Shown piece after piece: positions 8,261 through 15,886 of a stretch of 64,000 nucleotides of DNA. Made by a program: the position numbers and the translations under genes. The stretch's first letter is position 1. Each line of letters begins with the position of its first letter. The stretch comes from Streptomyces sp. NBC_00442. GTDB taxonomy: Bacteria; Actinomycetota; Actinomycetes; Streptomycetales; Streptomycetaceae. Location: contig NZ_CP107918.1 in NCBI RefSeq assembly GCF_036014195.1, forward strand, positions 3,162,001 to 3,226,000, given 5' to 3'. The notes under the pieces are model-generated. The model made no database searches and had not been told where the DNA came from. It saw only the letters and a program-made list of their open reading frames with translations.

Positions 8261-9403
8261 ATGACGGAGACGACGGTCGGCATCGGCGGCGGAGCGGAAA
8301 GCACCGACATGGTGCTCAACATCGGCCCCCAGCACCCCTCCACCCACGGAGTGCTACGCCTCAAACTCGTCCTCGACGGCGAACGCATCCAGCAGGCCGA
8401 GCCGGTCATCGGATACATGCACCGCGGCGCCGAGAAGCTCTTCGAGGCCCGCGACTACCGCCAGATCGTGATGCTGGCCAACCGCCACGACTGGCTCTCC
8501 GCGTTCTCGAACGAGCTCGGCGTCGTCATGGCCGTGGAGCGGATGCTCGGCATGGAGGTCCCCGAGCGCGCCGTATGGACCCGCACCCTGCTCGCCGAGC
8601 TGAACCGCGTCCTCAACCACCTGATGTTCCTCGGCTCGTACCCGCTGGAGCTCGGCGGCATCACCCCGGTCTTCCACGCCTTCCGCGAGCGCGAGGAACT
8701 CCAGGCCGTGATGGAGGAGGTCTCCGGCGGCCGCATGCACTACATGTTCAACCGCGTGGGCGGCCTGAAGGAGGACCTGCCCCTCGGCTGGCTCGGCCGG
8801 GTCCGGCACGCCGTCGCCTCGGTGCGTTCGCGCATGGACGTGTACGACCGCCTCGTCCTCGGCAACGAGATCTTCCGCGGCCGCACCAGGAACGTCGGCG
8901 TGCTGTCCGCCGAGGCCGTCCACGCGTACGGCGTGAGCGGCCCGATCGCCCGCGCCTCCGGCGTCGACTTCGACCTGCGCCGCGACGAGCCGTACCTCGC
9001 GTACGGGGACCTCCAGGACACCCTCAAGGTCGTCACCCGCACCGAGGGCGACTGCCTCGCCCGCTTCGAGTGCCTCCTGGAGCAGACCCACAACGCGCTC
9101 GACCTCGCCGACGCCTGCCTCGACAGGATGGCGGATCTCGCGCCCGGCCCGATCAACCAGCGGCTTCCCAAGGTCCTCAAGGCACCCGAGGGACAGACCT
9201 ACGCCTGGACCGAGAACCCGCTCGGGATCAACGGCTACTACCTCGTCAGCAAGGGCGAGAAGACGCCGTACCGGCTGAAGCTGCGCTCGGCCTCGTTCAA
9301 CAACATCCAGGCCCTCGCCGTGCTGCTGCCGGGGACACTCGTAGCCGACATGGTGGCGATCCTCGGGTCGCTGTTCTTCGTCGTGGGCGACATCGACAAG
9401 TAG
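8261..9403 (+). CDS. nuoD: Orphan NADH-quinone oxidoreductase subunit D (NuoD2-like)
   Basis: A 380-residue 49-kDa/NuoD-type protein with the family signatures [10 protein letters not shown] (residues 21-30) and MHRGAEKL (53-60), and near the C-terminus SFNNIQAL and [13 protein letters not shown]. No other nuo gene is in the window, so this is a stand-alone paralogue outside the main complex I operon. R55 in HRGAEKL aligns with the NDUFS2 arginine that NDUFAF7 methylates, and a homologue of that methyltransferase is the preceding gene. ATG 8261 begins [20 protein letters not shown]. The gap to the methyltransferase is about 290 bp and filled with repeats, so co-transcription is uncertain. Whether it joins complex I or another hydrogenase-like complex cannot be told. 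Confidence 0.9.
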   Translation: MTETTVGIGGGAESTDMVLNIGPQHPSTHGVLRLKLVLDGERIQQAEPVIGYMHRGAEKLFEARDYRQIVMLANRHDWLSAFSNELGVVMAVERMLGMEVPERAVWTRTLLAELNRVLNHLMFLGSYPLELGGITPVFHAFREREELQAVMEEVSGGRMHYMFNRVGGLKEDLPLGWLGRVRHAVASVRSRMDVYDRLVLGNEIFRGRTRNVGVLSAEAVHAYGVSGPIARASGVDFDLRRDEPYLAYGDLQDTLKVVTRTEGDCLARFECLLEQTHNALDLADACLDRMADLAPGPINQRLPKVLKAPEGQTYAWTENPLGINGYYLVSKGEKTPYRLKLRSASFNNIQALAVLLPGTLVADMVAILGSLFFVVGDIDK

Positions 9404-9685
9404 CGCCGCCCCGCACCCCCTCGGGCGAGGGGAGCGTGCCCGTCGCGGGGGCGGTCGGTGGGGGCGGCCGTGGCGCGCGCGGAACCGGGCGCGTGGCCGT
9501 GCTCTGCTCCCGTGCCCCCTGGTAAGTCGGCGGGCCCCCGAACACCATGGTCCCGCGGGCCCGCTCGGGGGGAGGGAGCCCGCCCGGATGCCGGTCGCTC
9601 CGCGCATCCGGACTCTGCGGCCGGTACCGACACTCGCCCCGATGCGGCGGCCTCGGTACCGGACGCAGAACCCCGACCGTGACGG

Positions 9686-10771
9686 CTACGAGATCGCGGT
9701 GCGCAGTTCCGCCAGGTCCAGCTGCTCTGTCTCGTCGTGCGCGGTCAGGTCGATGACCTCGCCGACGACCTTCTCCGGGCCCTGCTGCGCCCGGCTCGCC
9801 AGGACCTCCTCGCCCACGACGTCCGCGAGATCCTCGTCCTGCACGGCCTCGATCGCGGCGGCCGCCGACTGCCGGGCAGCCTCGGCCTCCTGGACGTCCT
9901 GGACGTCCTGCGCGCCCCCCGTGCCGAAGAAGTCGAAGCTGCCTTCGGGGCGTGCCGCGCGGCGTGCGAGGTAGGGGACCACGGCCGACGCCACCGGCGC
10001 GGGCGCCGCGGGGAGTTCGGCCCGGCGGAGCGTGGCGGTGAGGGCGGCCGACGGGCGGGTGTGCTCCCCGCTGCCGAGGACCGCCGCGGGCTTCCCCTGC
10101 GGCTCCTCCGCCTCCCCGGCACCGGCCCCGGCCCCGGCCCGCGACGCGTCCGCGCCGGACTGGGCCTCGGCCCGTGCCTTCGCCTGGCGTTCGGCGCTGA
10201 GCGAGAGACATTCGAGGGCGCGGGCCGCCGCGAGGTAGGACGCGGGCGTCGGCGTACTGCCCGACCGCAGGAGCGCCTTGGGCCCGCTCGCCTCAAGGGC
10301 GAGCCGGCGCCTGCCCTCGAGCGCGCTGGCCCGCTCGGTCTCGGCGTTGGCGTAGCGCCGCAGCAGCGCCGCGTGCTCGCCGCGCAGCCCGGCCAGCTCC
10401 TTGCGCTTGGCGCGCAGCTTGGCGTCGAGGCGGCCGCGCAGCTCGCGCGACTCCTCCAACTCGGTCTCCAGCTCGGCGATCCGCTCCTCGGTGCGCCACT
10501 GGTCGGCCGCGCGCGAGCGGGTCAGCTCGGCGACGCGGCGGCCCGCGGCACGGTCCCAGGAACGCATGAGCACCGAGCCGGTGACGCAGGCCGCCGCGGC
10601 CGCGGCGGCCAACGCCCGCAGCACGGCGGGTTGATCGAAGAGCCAGGCGCCACCGGCGCAGATGACCGAGACGCCGGCGACGGCCGACGGCTGGAGGAGC
10701 CGGTGCAGCGGAGGGGAATGACGGTGGCGTCCACGTGGCATGGCCTGAAATTTACCGTGCGTAGACCTCAT
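9686..10771 (-). CDS. Membrane-anchored coiled-coil protein of unknown function
   Basis: A 361-residue protein. A basic N-terminus (MPRGRHRHSPPLHRLL) leads into two hydrophobic segments at about residues 30-68. A long charged coiled coil follows at about 78-165 (WRTEERIAELETELEESREL and onward), then an Ala/Glu-rich low-complexity region and a conserved-looking acidic tail. The predicted topology is N-terminal anchor with a cytoplasmic coil. The start at 10771 has GAGGG five bases upstream; an in-frame ATG at 10741 is the alternative. By position it may correspond to the Ala/Arg/Pro-rich membrane protein Rv3604c of mycobacteria, but this is inference from gene order only. Confidence 0.75.
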   Translation of the reverse strand: MRSTHGKFQAMPRGRHRHSPPLHRLLQPSAVAGVSVICAGGAWLFDQPAVLRALAAAAAAACVTGSVLMRSWDRAAGRRVAELTRSRAADQWRTEERIAELETELEESRELRGRLDAKLRAKRKELAGLRGEHAALLRRYANAETERASALEGRRRLALEASGPKALLRSGSTPTPASYLAAARALECLSLSAERQAKARAEAQSGADASRAGAGAGAGEAEEPQGKPAAVLGSGEHTRPSAALTATLRRAELPAAPAPVASAVVPYLARRAARPEGSFDFFGTGGAQDVQDVQEAEAARQSAAAAIEAVQDEDLADVVGEEVLASRAQQGPEKVVGEVIDLTAHDETEQLDLAELRTAIS

Positions 10772-10827
10772 ATGGACCCTCGCCCGCCAATCTGTTCCCC
10801 TGTAGTTACTCCGATCGCCAAATTCGG

Positions 10828-11823
10828 CTACTTCTTGATCAGTCCCTTCGACTGGAGATACTGCTTCGCGACATCGGCCGGCTTGGCCCGCTCGGCATCG
10901 ACCTTGCGGTTGAGGCCGACCAGATCATCGGTCGTCAGGGCCTTGGTCAGCTTGCCGAGCGCGTCGGCTATCTCCGGCGCGCCCGCGTCCTTCGCATTGA
11001 CGACCGGCAGCACGTTGTCCGCGTTCTGGAGCTTCTTGTCGTCCTGGAGCAGCACCAGGCCGTAGGTGTCCAGGGTCGCGTCGGTCGTGGTGGTCAGCAC
11101 CAGCTGGTCCACCCCGTCCTTGACGGCCTGCTTGGCGCCGGGGGTGCCGACGCCCTTGGGGTCGATGCCGGTGACGTCGATGCCGTACGTGGACGTCAGG
11201 CCCGGCTCGCAGAACGGCCGGACCTTGCACTCGTCACCCGCGGCGATCTTCACCTTCGTCTTCGACGCGCCCAGGTCCGAAAGGGACTTGAGGTTGTTCT
11301 TGGCGGCGAATTCCTTGGTCACCGCGAACGCGTTCTGGTCGACGGCGCCGCCGGCCGGCAGCACCTTCAGGCCGCGCGGCCCGGCGAGCTTGGTCAGTTC
11401 GCCGAGTGTGGCGGAGACATCGCTGGAGGCGAGCGGCTTGTCCTTCGCCTTGTCGCCGTTGACCTTGGCATTGAGGAATTCGGTGAGCGTGGCCGCGTAT
11501 TCCGGAACGACGTCGATCTCGCCCTTCTCCAGGGCGGGTTCGTACAGTTCCCGGTTCTTGACCGTGGTCACCGACGTCGCGTACCCGGCGTCGGACAGGA
11601 CCTGCGCGTACAGCTCCGCGAGCACCGCCGACTCGGTGAAGCCGGCCGCGCCGATCACCAGCGAGCCCTTCTTGCCGCCGCCCGTACTGCTCGAACCGCC
11701 GGTCGTGCTTGAACTGCTCTTGTCCTTGCTCTTCTCCAGGCTGTCGCCGCCACACGCGGCGAGCGTGCCGGCCAGTGCCAGCGTGCCGAGGACCGCACCG
11801 GTCGTACGAAGGATCTTGCTCAT
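10828..11823 (-). CDS. Osmoprotectant-type ABC transporter substrate-binding lipoprotein
   Basis: A 331-residue lipoprotein with lipobox LAAC (C24) and a Ser/Lys/Gly linker, followed by an OpuAC/ProX-type binding domain starting VIGAAGFTESAVLAELYAQV. GEIDVVPEYAATLTEF matches the canonical GxIDxxPEYTGT block with changes, so glycine betaine, choline or a related quaternary amine is likely but not proven. A pair of cysteines in GDECKVRPFCEPG could form a disulfide. It is the last gene of the permease-permease-binding protein cluster. The 121-bp gap before it contains a striking pyrimidine tract on the transcript strand. Confidence 0.9.
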   Translation of the reverse strand: MSKILRTTGAVLGTLALAGTLAACGGDSLEKSKDKSSSSTTGGSSSTGGGKKGSLVIGAAGFTESAVLAELYAQVLSDAGYATSVTTVKNRELYEPALEKGEIDVVPEYAATLTEFLNAKVNGDKAKDKPLASSDVSATLGELTKLAGPRGLKVLPAGGAVDQNAFAVTKEFAAKNNLKSLSDLGASKTKVKIAAGDECKVRPFCEPGLTSTYGIDVTGIDPKGVGTPGAKQAVKDGVDQLVLTTTTDATLDTYGLVLLQDDKKLQNADNVLPVVNAKDAGAPEIADALGKLTKALTTDDLVGLNRKVDAERAKPADVAKQYLQSKGLIKK

Positions 11824-11886
11824 GGAAGTTCACCAATCCGGAAGGCATCGCGGGAAGACGGGTGTTGCGGACATCGAGGGGACGTG

Positions 11887-11933
11887 GGGGAGAGAAAGGA
11901 AAGCAAGCAAGGGAGAGGAAGAGAGGAAGACGC
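11887..11933 (-). other. Long polypurine/polypyrimidine tract in the leader of the binding-protein gene
   Basis: About 45 nt of nearly uninterrupted purines on the plus strand (GGGGGAGAGAAAGGAAAG and continuing), so pyrimidines in the mRNA leader between permease and binding-protein genes. Such low-GC, strand-biased DNA is rare in this genome. It may separate expression of the two cistrons. Confidence 0.45.
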
Positions 11934-11944
11934 GGCGGCCGGGG

Positions 11945-12613
11945 TCACGAACGCTTGCGCAGCGGGCTGAAGAGACGGTCGACCGCCACCAGAGCCCCCT
12001 CCACGAGCAGGGCGAGCGCCGCCACGAGCAGCGCGCCCGCCACCACCTGCGGGGTGTCGTAGACCGCGAACCCCTCGGTGACGATCCGGCCGAGGCCGCC
12101 GAGGCCGGCCATCGCCGCGATGGTCGCGGTGGCGATGATCTGCACCGCCGCCGAGCGGAGCCCCGTCATGATCAGCGGATAGGCGAGGGGCAGTTCGACC
12201 TGGAGGAAGAGCTGGCGGCCCGACATGCCCATGCCGCGCGCCGCCTCCACCGCCGCCCGGTCCACCTCGCGCATCCCGACGTACGCGTTGGTCAGCAGCG
12301 GCGGCACCGCGAACAGCACCAGGGCGATCACGGTGGGCAGGTAGCCCGCGTTGCGCAGCGGCGTCACCATGAACAGGGCGAGCACCGCGAAGACGGGTAT
12401 CGCCCGGCCGATGTTGGAGAGGTTGACGGCGAGCGCACCGCCCTTGCCGATGTGCCCGAGCCACAGCGCGAGCGGCAGGGCGACCAGGCAGGACACGACG
12501 AGGGCGAGCGCGCTGACGTACACGTGCTCCCCGAGCCGGTGCCAGGCGCCGTCCTCCCCCGACCAGTTGGCGCCCGTGGTCAGCCACGTCCAGGCCTGTG
12601 TGAAGACTCCCAT
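11945..12613 (-). CDS. Osmoprotectant-type ABC transporter permease (second)
   Basis: A 222-residue BPD_transp_1 permease with five or six membrane segments. The EAA-type cytoplasmic loop reads VDRAAVEAARGMGMSGRQLF and is followed by VELPLAYPLIMTGLRSA. It starts three bases after the stop of the other permease gene and is co-transcribed with it. The two permeases likely form a heterodimer driven by the ATPase encoded divergently at 13483. It resembles the OpuBD/OpuCD and ProW families. Confidence 0.92.
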   Translation of the reverse strand: MGVFTQAWTWLTTGANWSGEDGAWHRLGEHVYVSALALVVSCLVALPLALWLGHIGKGGALAVNLSNIGRAIPVFAVLALFMVTPLRNAGYLPTVIALVLFAVPPLLTNAYVGMREVDRAAVEAARGMGMSGRQLFLQVELPLAYPLIMTGLRSAAVQIIATATIAAMAGLGGLGRIVTEGFAVYDTPQVVAGALLVAALALLVEGALVAVDRLFSPLRKRS

Positions 12614-12616
12614 CGC

Positions 12617-13297
12617 TCAGACCGCCTTCGCCGTACGGATACGAGTCCACGGGGTGAGCAGCCTCTGGACGCCGAGGAGCAGCAGGTCGGCGGCGATCGC
12701 GAGCACCACGCACAGCACGGACGCGGTGAGGATCTGCGCCTTGAAGAAGGTGGGCAGGCCCTGCTCGATGAGGTTGCCGAGGCCCCCGTGGTCGACGAGG
12801 GAGCCGATCGTGGTCAGCGCGACGGTGGCGACCGTGGCGATCCGCAGCCCGGCCATCAGGGCGGGCAGCGCGAGCGGCAGCTCGACCTCGAACAGCAGCC
12901 GTATGCGCCCGTATCCCATGCCGCGGGCCGCCTCCAGGGCGTCGGACGGCACCGATTCGAGCCCGGCCAGGATGTTCCGCACGAGGATCGTCAGCGAGTA
13001 CAGCACAAGGCCCGTGATCACCAGGCCGGCCGAGAGGCCGAACACCGGGAGCAGCAGGGCGAACATGGCGAGCGAGGGCACCGTGTAGAGCACGGTCGTG
13101 AAGCCGAGGACGGTGGCCGCGACGCCCTTGCGCCCACGCGCGAGCAGCGCGAGGGGGAAGGCGACCAGCAGGCCCACGAGGACCGACACCGCGGTGATCC
13201 AGATGTGCTGGACCGTCGCGTCGGTCAGCTCCTGGCTGCGGGAACTGACGTACTCCCAGCAGATCCAGTCGTTCGCCGCAAGACAGCTCTGCGCCAC
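12617..13297 (-). CDS. Osmoprotectant-type ABC transporter permease (first)
   Basis: A 226-residue BPD_transp_1 permease. A short periplasmic N-terminus with two cysteines (SCLAANDWICWEY) precedes the first membrane segment. The EAA loop is SDALEAARGMGYGRIRLLFE, followed by VELPLALPALMAGLRIA. Translation starts at GTG 13297 behind a GGAGGTGGGGG purine run that fits a strong ribosome-binding site. It is the first gene of the minus-strand transport operon and shares a 185-bp divergent promoter region with the ATPase gene. Confidence 0.92.
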   Translation of the reverse strand: MAQSCLAANDWICWEYVSSRSQELTDATVQHIWITAVSVLVGLLVAFPLALLARGRKGVAATVLGFTTVLYTVPSLAMFALLLPVFGLSAGLVITGLVLYSLTILVRNILAGLESVPSDALEAARGMGYGRIRLLFEVELPLALPALMAGLRIATVATVALTTIGSLVDHGGLGNLIEQGLPTFFKAQILTASVLCVVLAIAADLLLLGVQRLLTPWTRIRTAKAV

Positions 13298-13482
13298 TCC
13301 CCCACCTCCCTCGCACCGCTCCGGGTGCCCCGCTCCTCACGGGCCCCACACCCACCTGCCCGGATGCCCCGAACGTACGTACCAAACCCTATCCCCGGCC
13401 ACTGACAATCGCCGTGGGCCTTTGCAGTACAGCAACATGGCATTCACACAAGCGCGCACGCCAGCCATCACAATGGGGACCC

Positions 13483-14637
13483 ATGATCCGGTTCGAGCAC
13501 GTCACCAAGCGGTACGCCGACGGCACCATCGCCGTGGACGATCTCTCCTTCGAGGTGGCCGAGGGTGAACTGGTCACCCTGGTCGGCCCCTCGGGATGCG
13601 GCAAGACCACCACGATGAAGATGGTCAACCGCCTCATCGAGCCGACCGGCGGGCGGATATTCGTGGACGGCGAGGACATAGCGGCGGTCGATCCGGTCCA
13701 GCTGAGGCGCCGCATCGGCTATGTGATCCAGCAGGTCGGGCTCTTCCCGCACAAGACGGTCCTGGAGAACACAGCGACCGTGCCGCACCTGCTCGGCGTC
13801 AAGAAGGCGAAGGCCCACGAGCGCGCGGCCGACCTGCTCGACCTGGTGGGGCTTGACCCGAAGACGTACGGGTCTCGCTACCCGGAACAGCTCTCCGGTG
13901 GACAGCGTCAACGGGTGGGCGTGGCACGGGCGTTGGCGGCCGATCCGCCCGTGCTACTGATGGACGAGCCGTTCGGCGCGGTCGACCCGGTGGTGCGCGA
14001 GCGACTCCAGAACGAGTTCCTCAAGCTCCAGTCGCAGGTGCGCAAGACCGTCCTGTTCGTCACCCACGACATCGAGGAGGCCGTCCGCCTCGGCGACCGC
14101 ATCGCCGTCTACGGGCAGGGCTCCATCGAGCAGTTCGACGCACCCGCCGCCGTGCTCGGCACCCCCGCCACCGACTACGTGGCGGACTTCGTCGGCGCGG
14201 ACCGCGGCCTCAAGCGCCTGTCGGTGACCCCCATCGAGGAGAGCGACCTCGACCAGCCGCCCGTGGTCCACCTCGACGACCCGCTGCCGGCCGACATCGC
14301 GCGCTGGGCGGTCGTCCTGGACGGCGACGACCATCTGCACGGCTGGATCTCCGGCGAGCAGGCCCGCCGCGGCACGGGCACGGTCCGCGAGCACGCCCGG
14401 CGCATGGAGGCCTGGCTGCCGGTCGGCGCCTCCCTCAAGCAGGCCTTCGCCACGATGCTCCAGCACGACGCCGGCTGGATCGCGGTCATCGACCGCGAGG
14501 AGCGCGGCCGCTTCCTCGGCGTGCTCACCCCGGCGCGCCTCCACGAGGCGCTGCGCCGCTCCATCGACGCGGACGCCAACGCGGTCCCCCGTACCGCGGT
14601 GAAGGTCGAATCGGTGGAGTCGGTCAGCTCGCGCTGA
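13483..14637 (+). CDS. Osmoprotectant-type ABC transporter ATP-binding protein
   Basis: A 384-residue ATPase. Walker A is GPSGCGKTT (about residues 33-41), the signature is LSGGQRQRVGVARAL, Walker B is VLLMDEPFGAVD, and the switch histidine is in FVTHDIEEA. About 130 residues after the ABC domain resemble a CBS-pair module (LHGWISGEQAR ... WIAVIDREERGRFLGVLTPA); in OpuA-type importers this module senses ionic strength or nucleotides. It is encoded divergently from the two permeases and binding protein, splitting the transporter over two transcripts. Its stop overlaps the stop of the convergent esterase gene by 14 bp. Confidence 0.93.
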   Translation: MIRFEHVTKRYADGTIAVDDLSFEVAEGELVTLVGPSGCGKTTTMKMVNRLIEPTGGRIFVDGEDIAAVDPVQLRRRIGYVIQQVGLFPHKTVLENTATVPHLLGVKKAKAHERAADLLDLVGLDPKTYGSRYPEQLSGGQRQRVGVARALAADPPVLLMDEPFGAVDPVVRERLQNEFLKLQSQVRKTVLFVTHDIEEAVRLGDRIAVYGQGSIEQFDAPAAVLGTPATDYVADFVGADRGLKRLSVTPIEESDLDQPPVVHLDDPLPADIARWAVVLDGDDHLHGWISGEQARRGTGTVREHARRMEAWLPVGASLKQAFATMLQHDAGWIAVIDREERGRFLGVLTPARLHEALRRSIDADANAVPRTAVKVESVESVSSR

Positions 14638-15736
14638 GCCGGCCGCTGATCCACTCCAGCGTCGGCGGGATCTCGCGCCGCCAGGTGTTGAAGTTGTGCC
14701 CGCCGCTGTCGAGCGTGATGGACGAGACGCGGCCGGGCGCCTTCACCTTCCTGATGAAGGCCTGGGTCGGCTTGAAGTTGTCCTCGCCCGATTCGGAGCT
14801 GGTCACCAGGAAGGACGACTTGGCCGGCGGCAGGTGGTCCAGGCTCCACAGCAGGTTGGCGCGGTTCTGCTCGTGCTTGTCGCCGTGGAAGAGATCGCCG
14901 GTCGTCGGGTCGTCGGCCGCCTTGTAGTACGCGGAGAGGCCCGCACTCGCGGCGAATTGCTCCGGGTGGTGCATGCCGATCTTCAGGGCACAGTAGCCGC
15001 CGGTCGAATTGCCGATGAAGCCCCAGTTCCGGGCCTTGGTGCCGACCCGGTAATGCGCGGAGATCGCGCCCGGAACGTCCTTGGCGAAGAACGTCTCGGT
15101 CTGCGGTCCCTTCGGTATGTCCACGCACTCGGTGTCGCGCTGGCCCGCCACCGTGGGGCGCATCATGACCAGGATCATCGGCTGCATCTTCTTCTGCTTG
15201 GACTGCGCCCAGGCCGTCTTCGGATAGCGCAGCCCCTTGAGCAGGTTCTCGGCGGTGCCCGGGTAGCCGGTCAGTACGACCGAGGCGGGAAACGTCTTGT
15301 TCTCGTACGCCTTCTGGAAGTACTCGGGCGGCAGGTAGACGTAGGCGGGGCTCGTTATCCCCGACTTCTCGCCGGACAGCACGATCTTCTGGATCTCTCC
15401 CCCCAGCTGCGGCTTTCCCGCGCCGGGGGTGTCCGGCTTCTGCTTCGCGACGACCTGGACGTCCTTGCCGCCCGCCGAGTGGTCGACGACCTTGCCCATG
15501 TCCTGTTCCTGGCCGAACAGGTCCGCCCAGGATCCGTAGAACAGGAACGAGTTGTTGGCGGCGAGTCCGACCGAGGCGAAGATCGCCAGCTGGGTCGCGA
15601 GCAGCAGCCCGATCCGGCCCGTCACGGCCTTCCAGCTGCGACGCGCCAGGCGCGGCCACAACCAGACGGTGACCGCGAACAGCACCACCGCCAGGAACAC
15701 GGCGAGTGCCAGGACCTTGTTGCTCGTGAGACCCAT
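14624..15736 (-). CDS. Membrane-anchored alpha/beta-hydrolase, putative esterase
   Basis: A 370-residue protein. An N-terminal region with two hydrophobic segments (residues 8-30 and 45-65) is followed by an extracytoplasmic esterase-D-like alpha/beta-hydrolase domain. The nucleophile elbow is GNSTGGYCALKIG, and the C-terminal SGGHNFNTWRREIP supplies the catalytic histidine. ATG 15736 begins MGLTSNKVLALAVFLAVVLF; upstream in-frame codons lie in the divergent promoter. It is transcribed divergently from the MprF-like lipid aminoacylation gene, which suggests a lipid-linked substrate: in corynebacteria an esterase of this kind sits beside an aminoacyl-lipid synthase, as I recall. Substrate unproven. 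Confidence 0.82.
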   Translation of the reverse strand: MGLTSNKVLALAVFLAVVLFAVTVWLWPRLARRSWKAVTGRIGLLLATQLAIFASVGLAANNSFLFYGSWADLFGQEQDMGKVVDHSAGGKDVQVVAKQKPDTPGAGKPQLGGEIQKIVLSGEKSGITSPAYVYLPPEYFQKAYENKTFPASVVLTGYPGTAENLLKGLRYPKTAWAQSKQKKMQPMILVMMRPTVAGQRDTECVDIPKGPQTETFFAKDVPGAISAHYRVGTKARNWGFIGNSTGGYCALKIGMHHPEQFAASAGLSAYYKAADDPTTGDLFHGDKHEQNRANLLWSLDHLPPAKSSFLVTSSESGEDNFKPTQAFIRKVKAPGRVSSITLDSGGHNFNTWRREIPPTLEWISGRLSAS

Positions 15737-15886
15737 GAGTCGATGAAACTTTCTGGCTGAGATTTTCCTGAGAGGGAGGGAACCCACCCCCCACAAGTCC
15801 CGTCCTAGAGGGCGCAAATTGTCCGGCTGGACGGTGCGGACGCCGTCCCCCGGCCAACTGAATCTCTCGCGGAGTCACGGGAAGCG

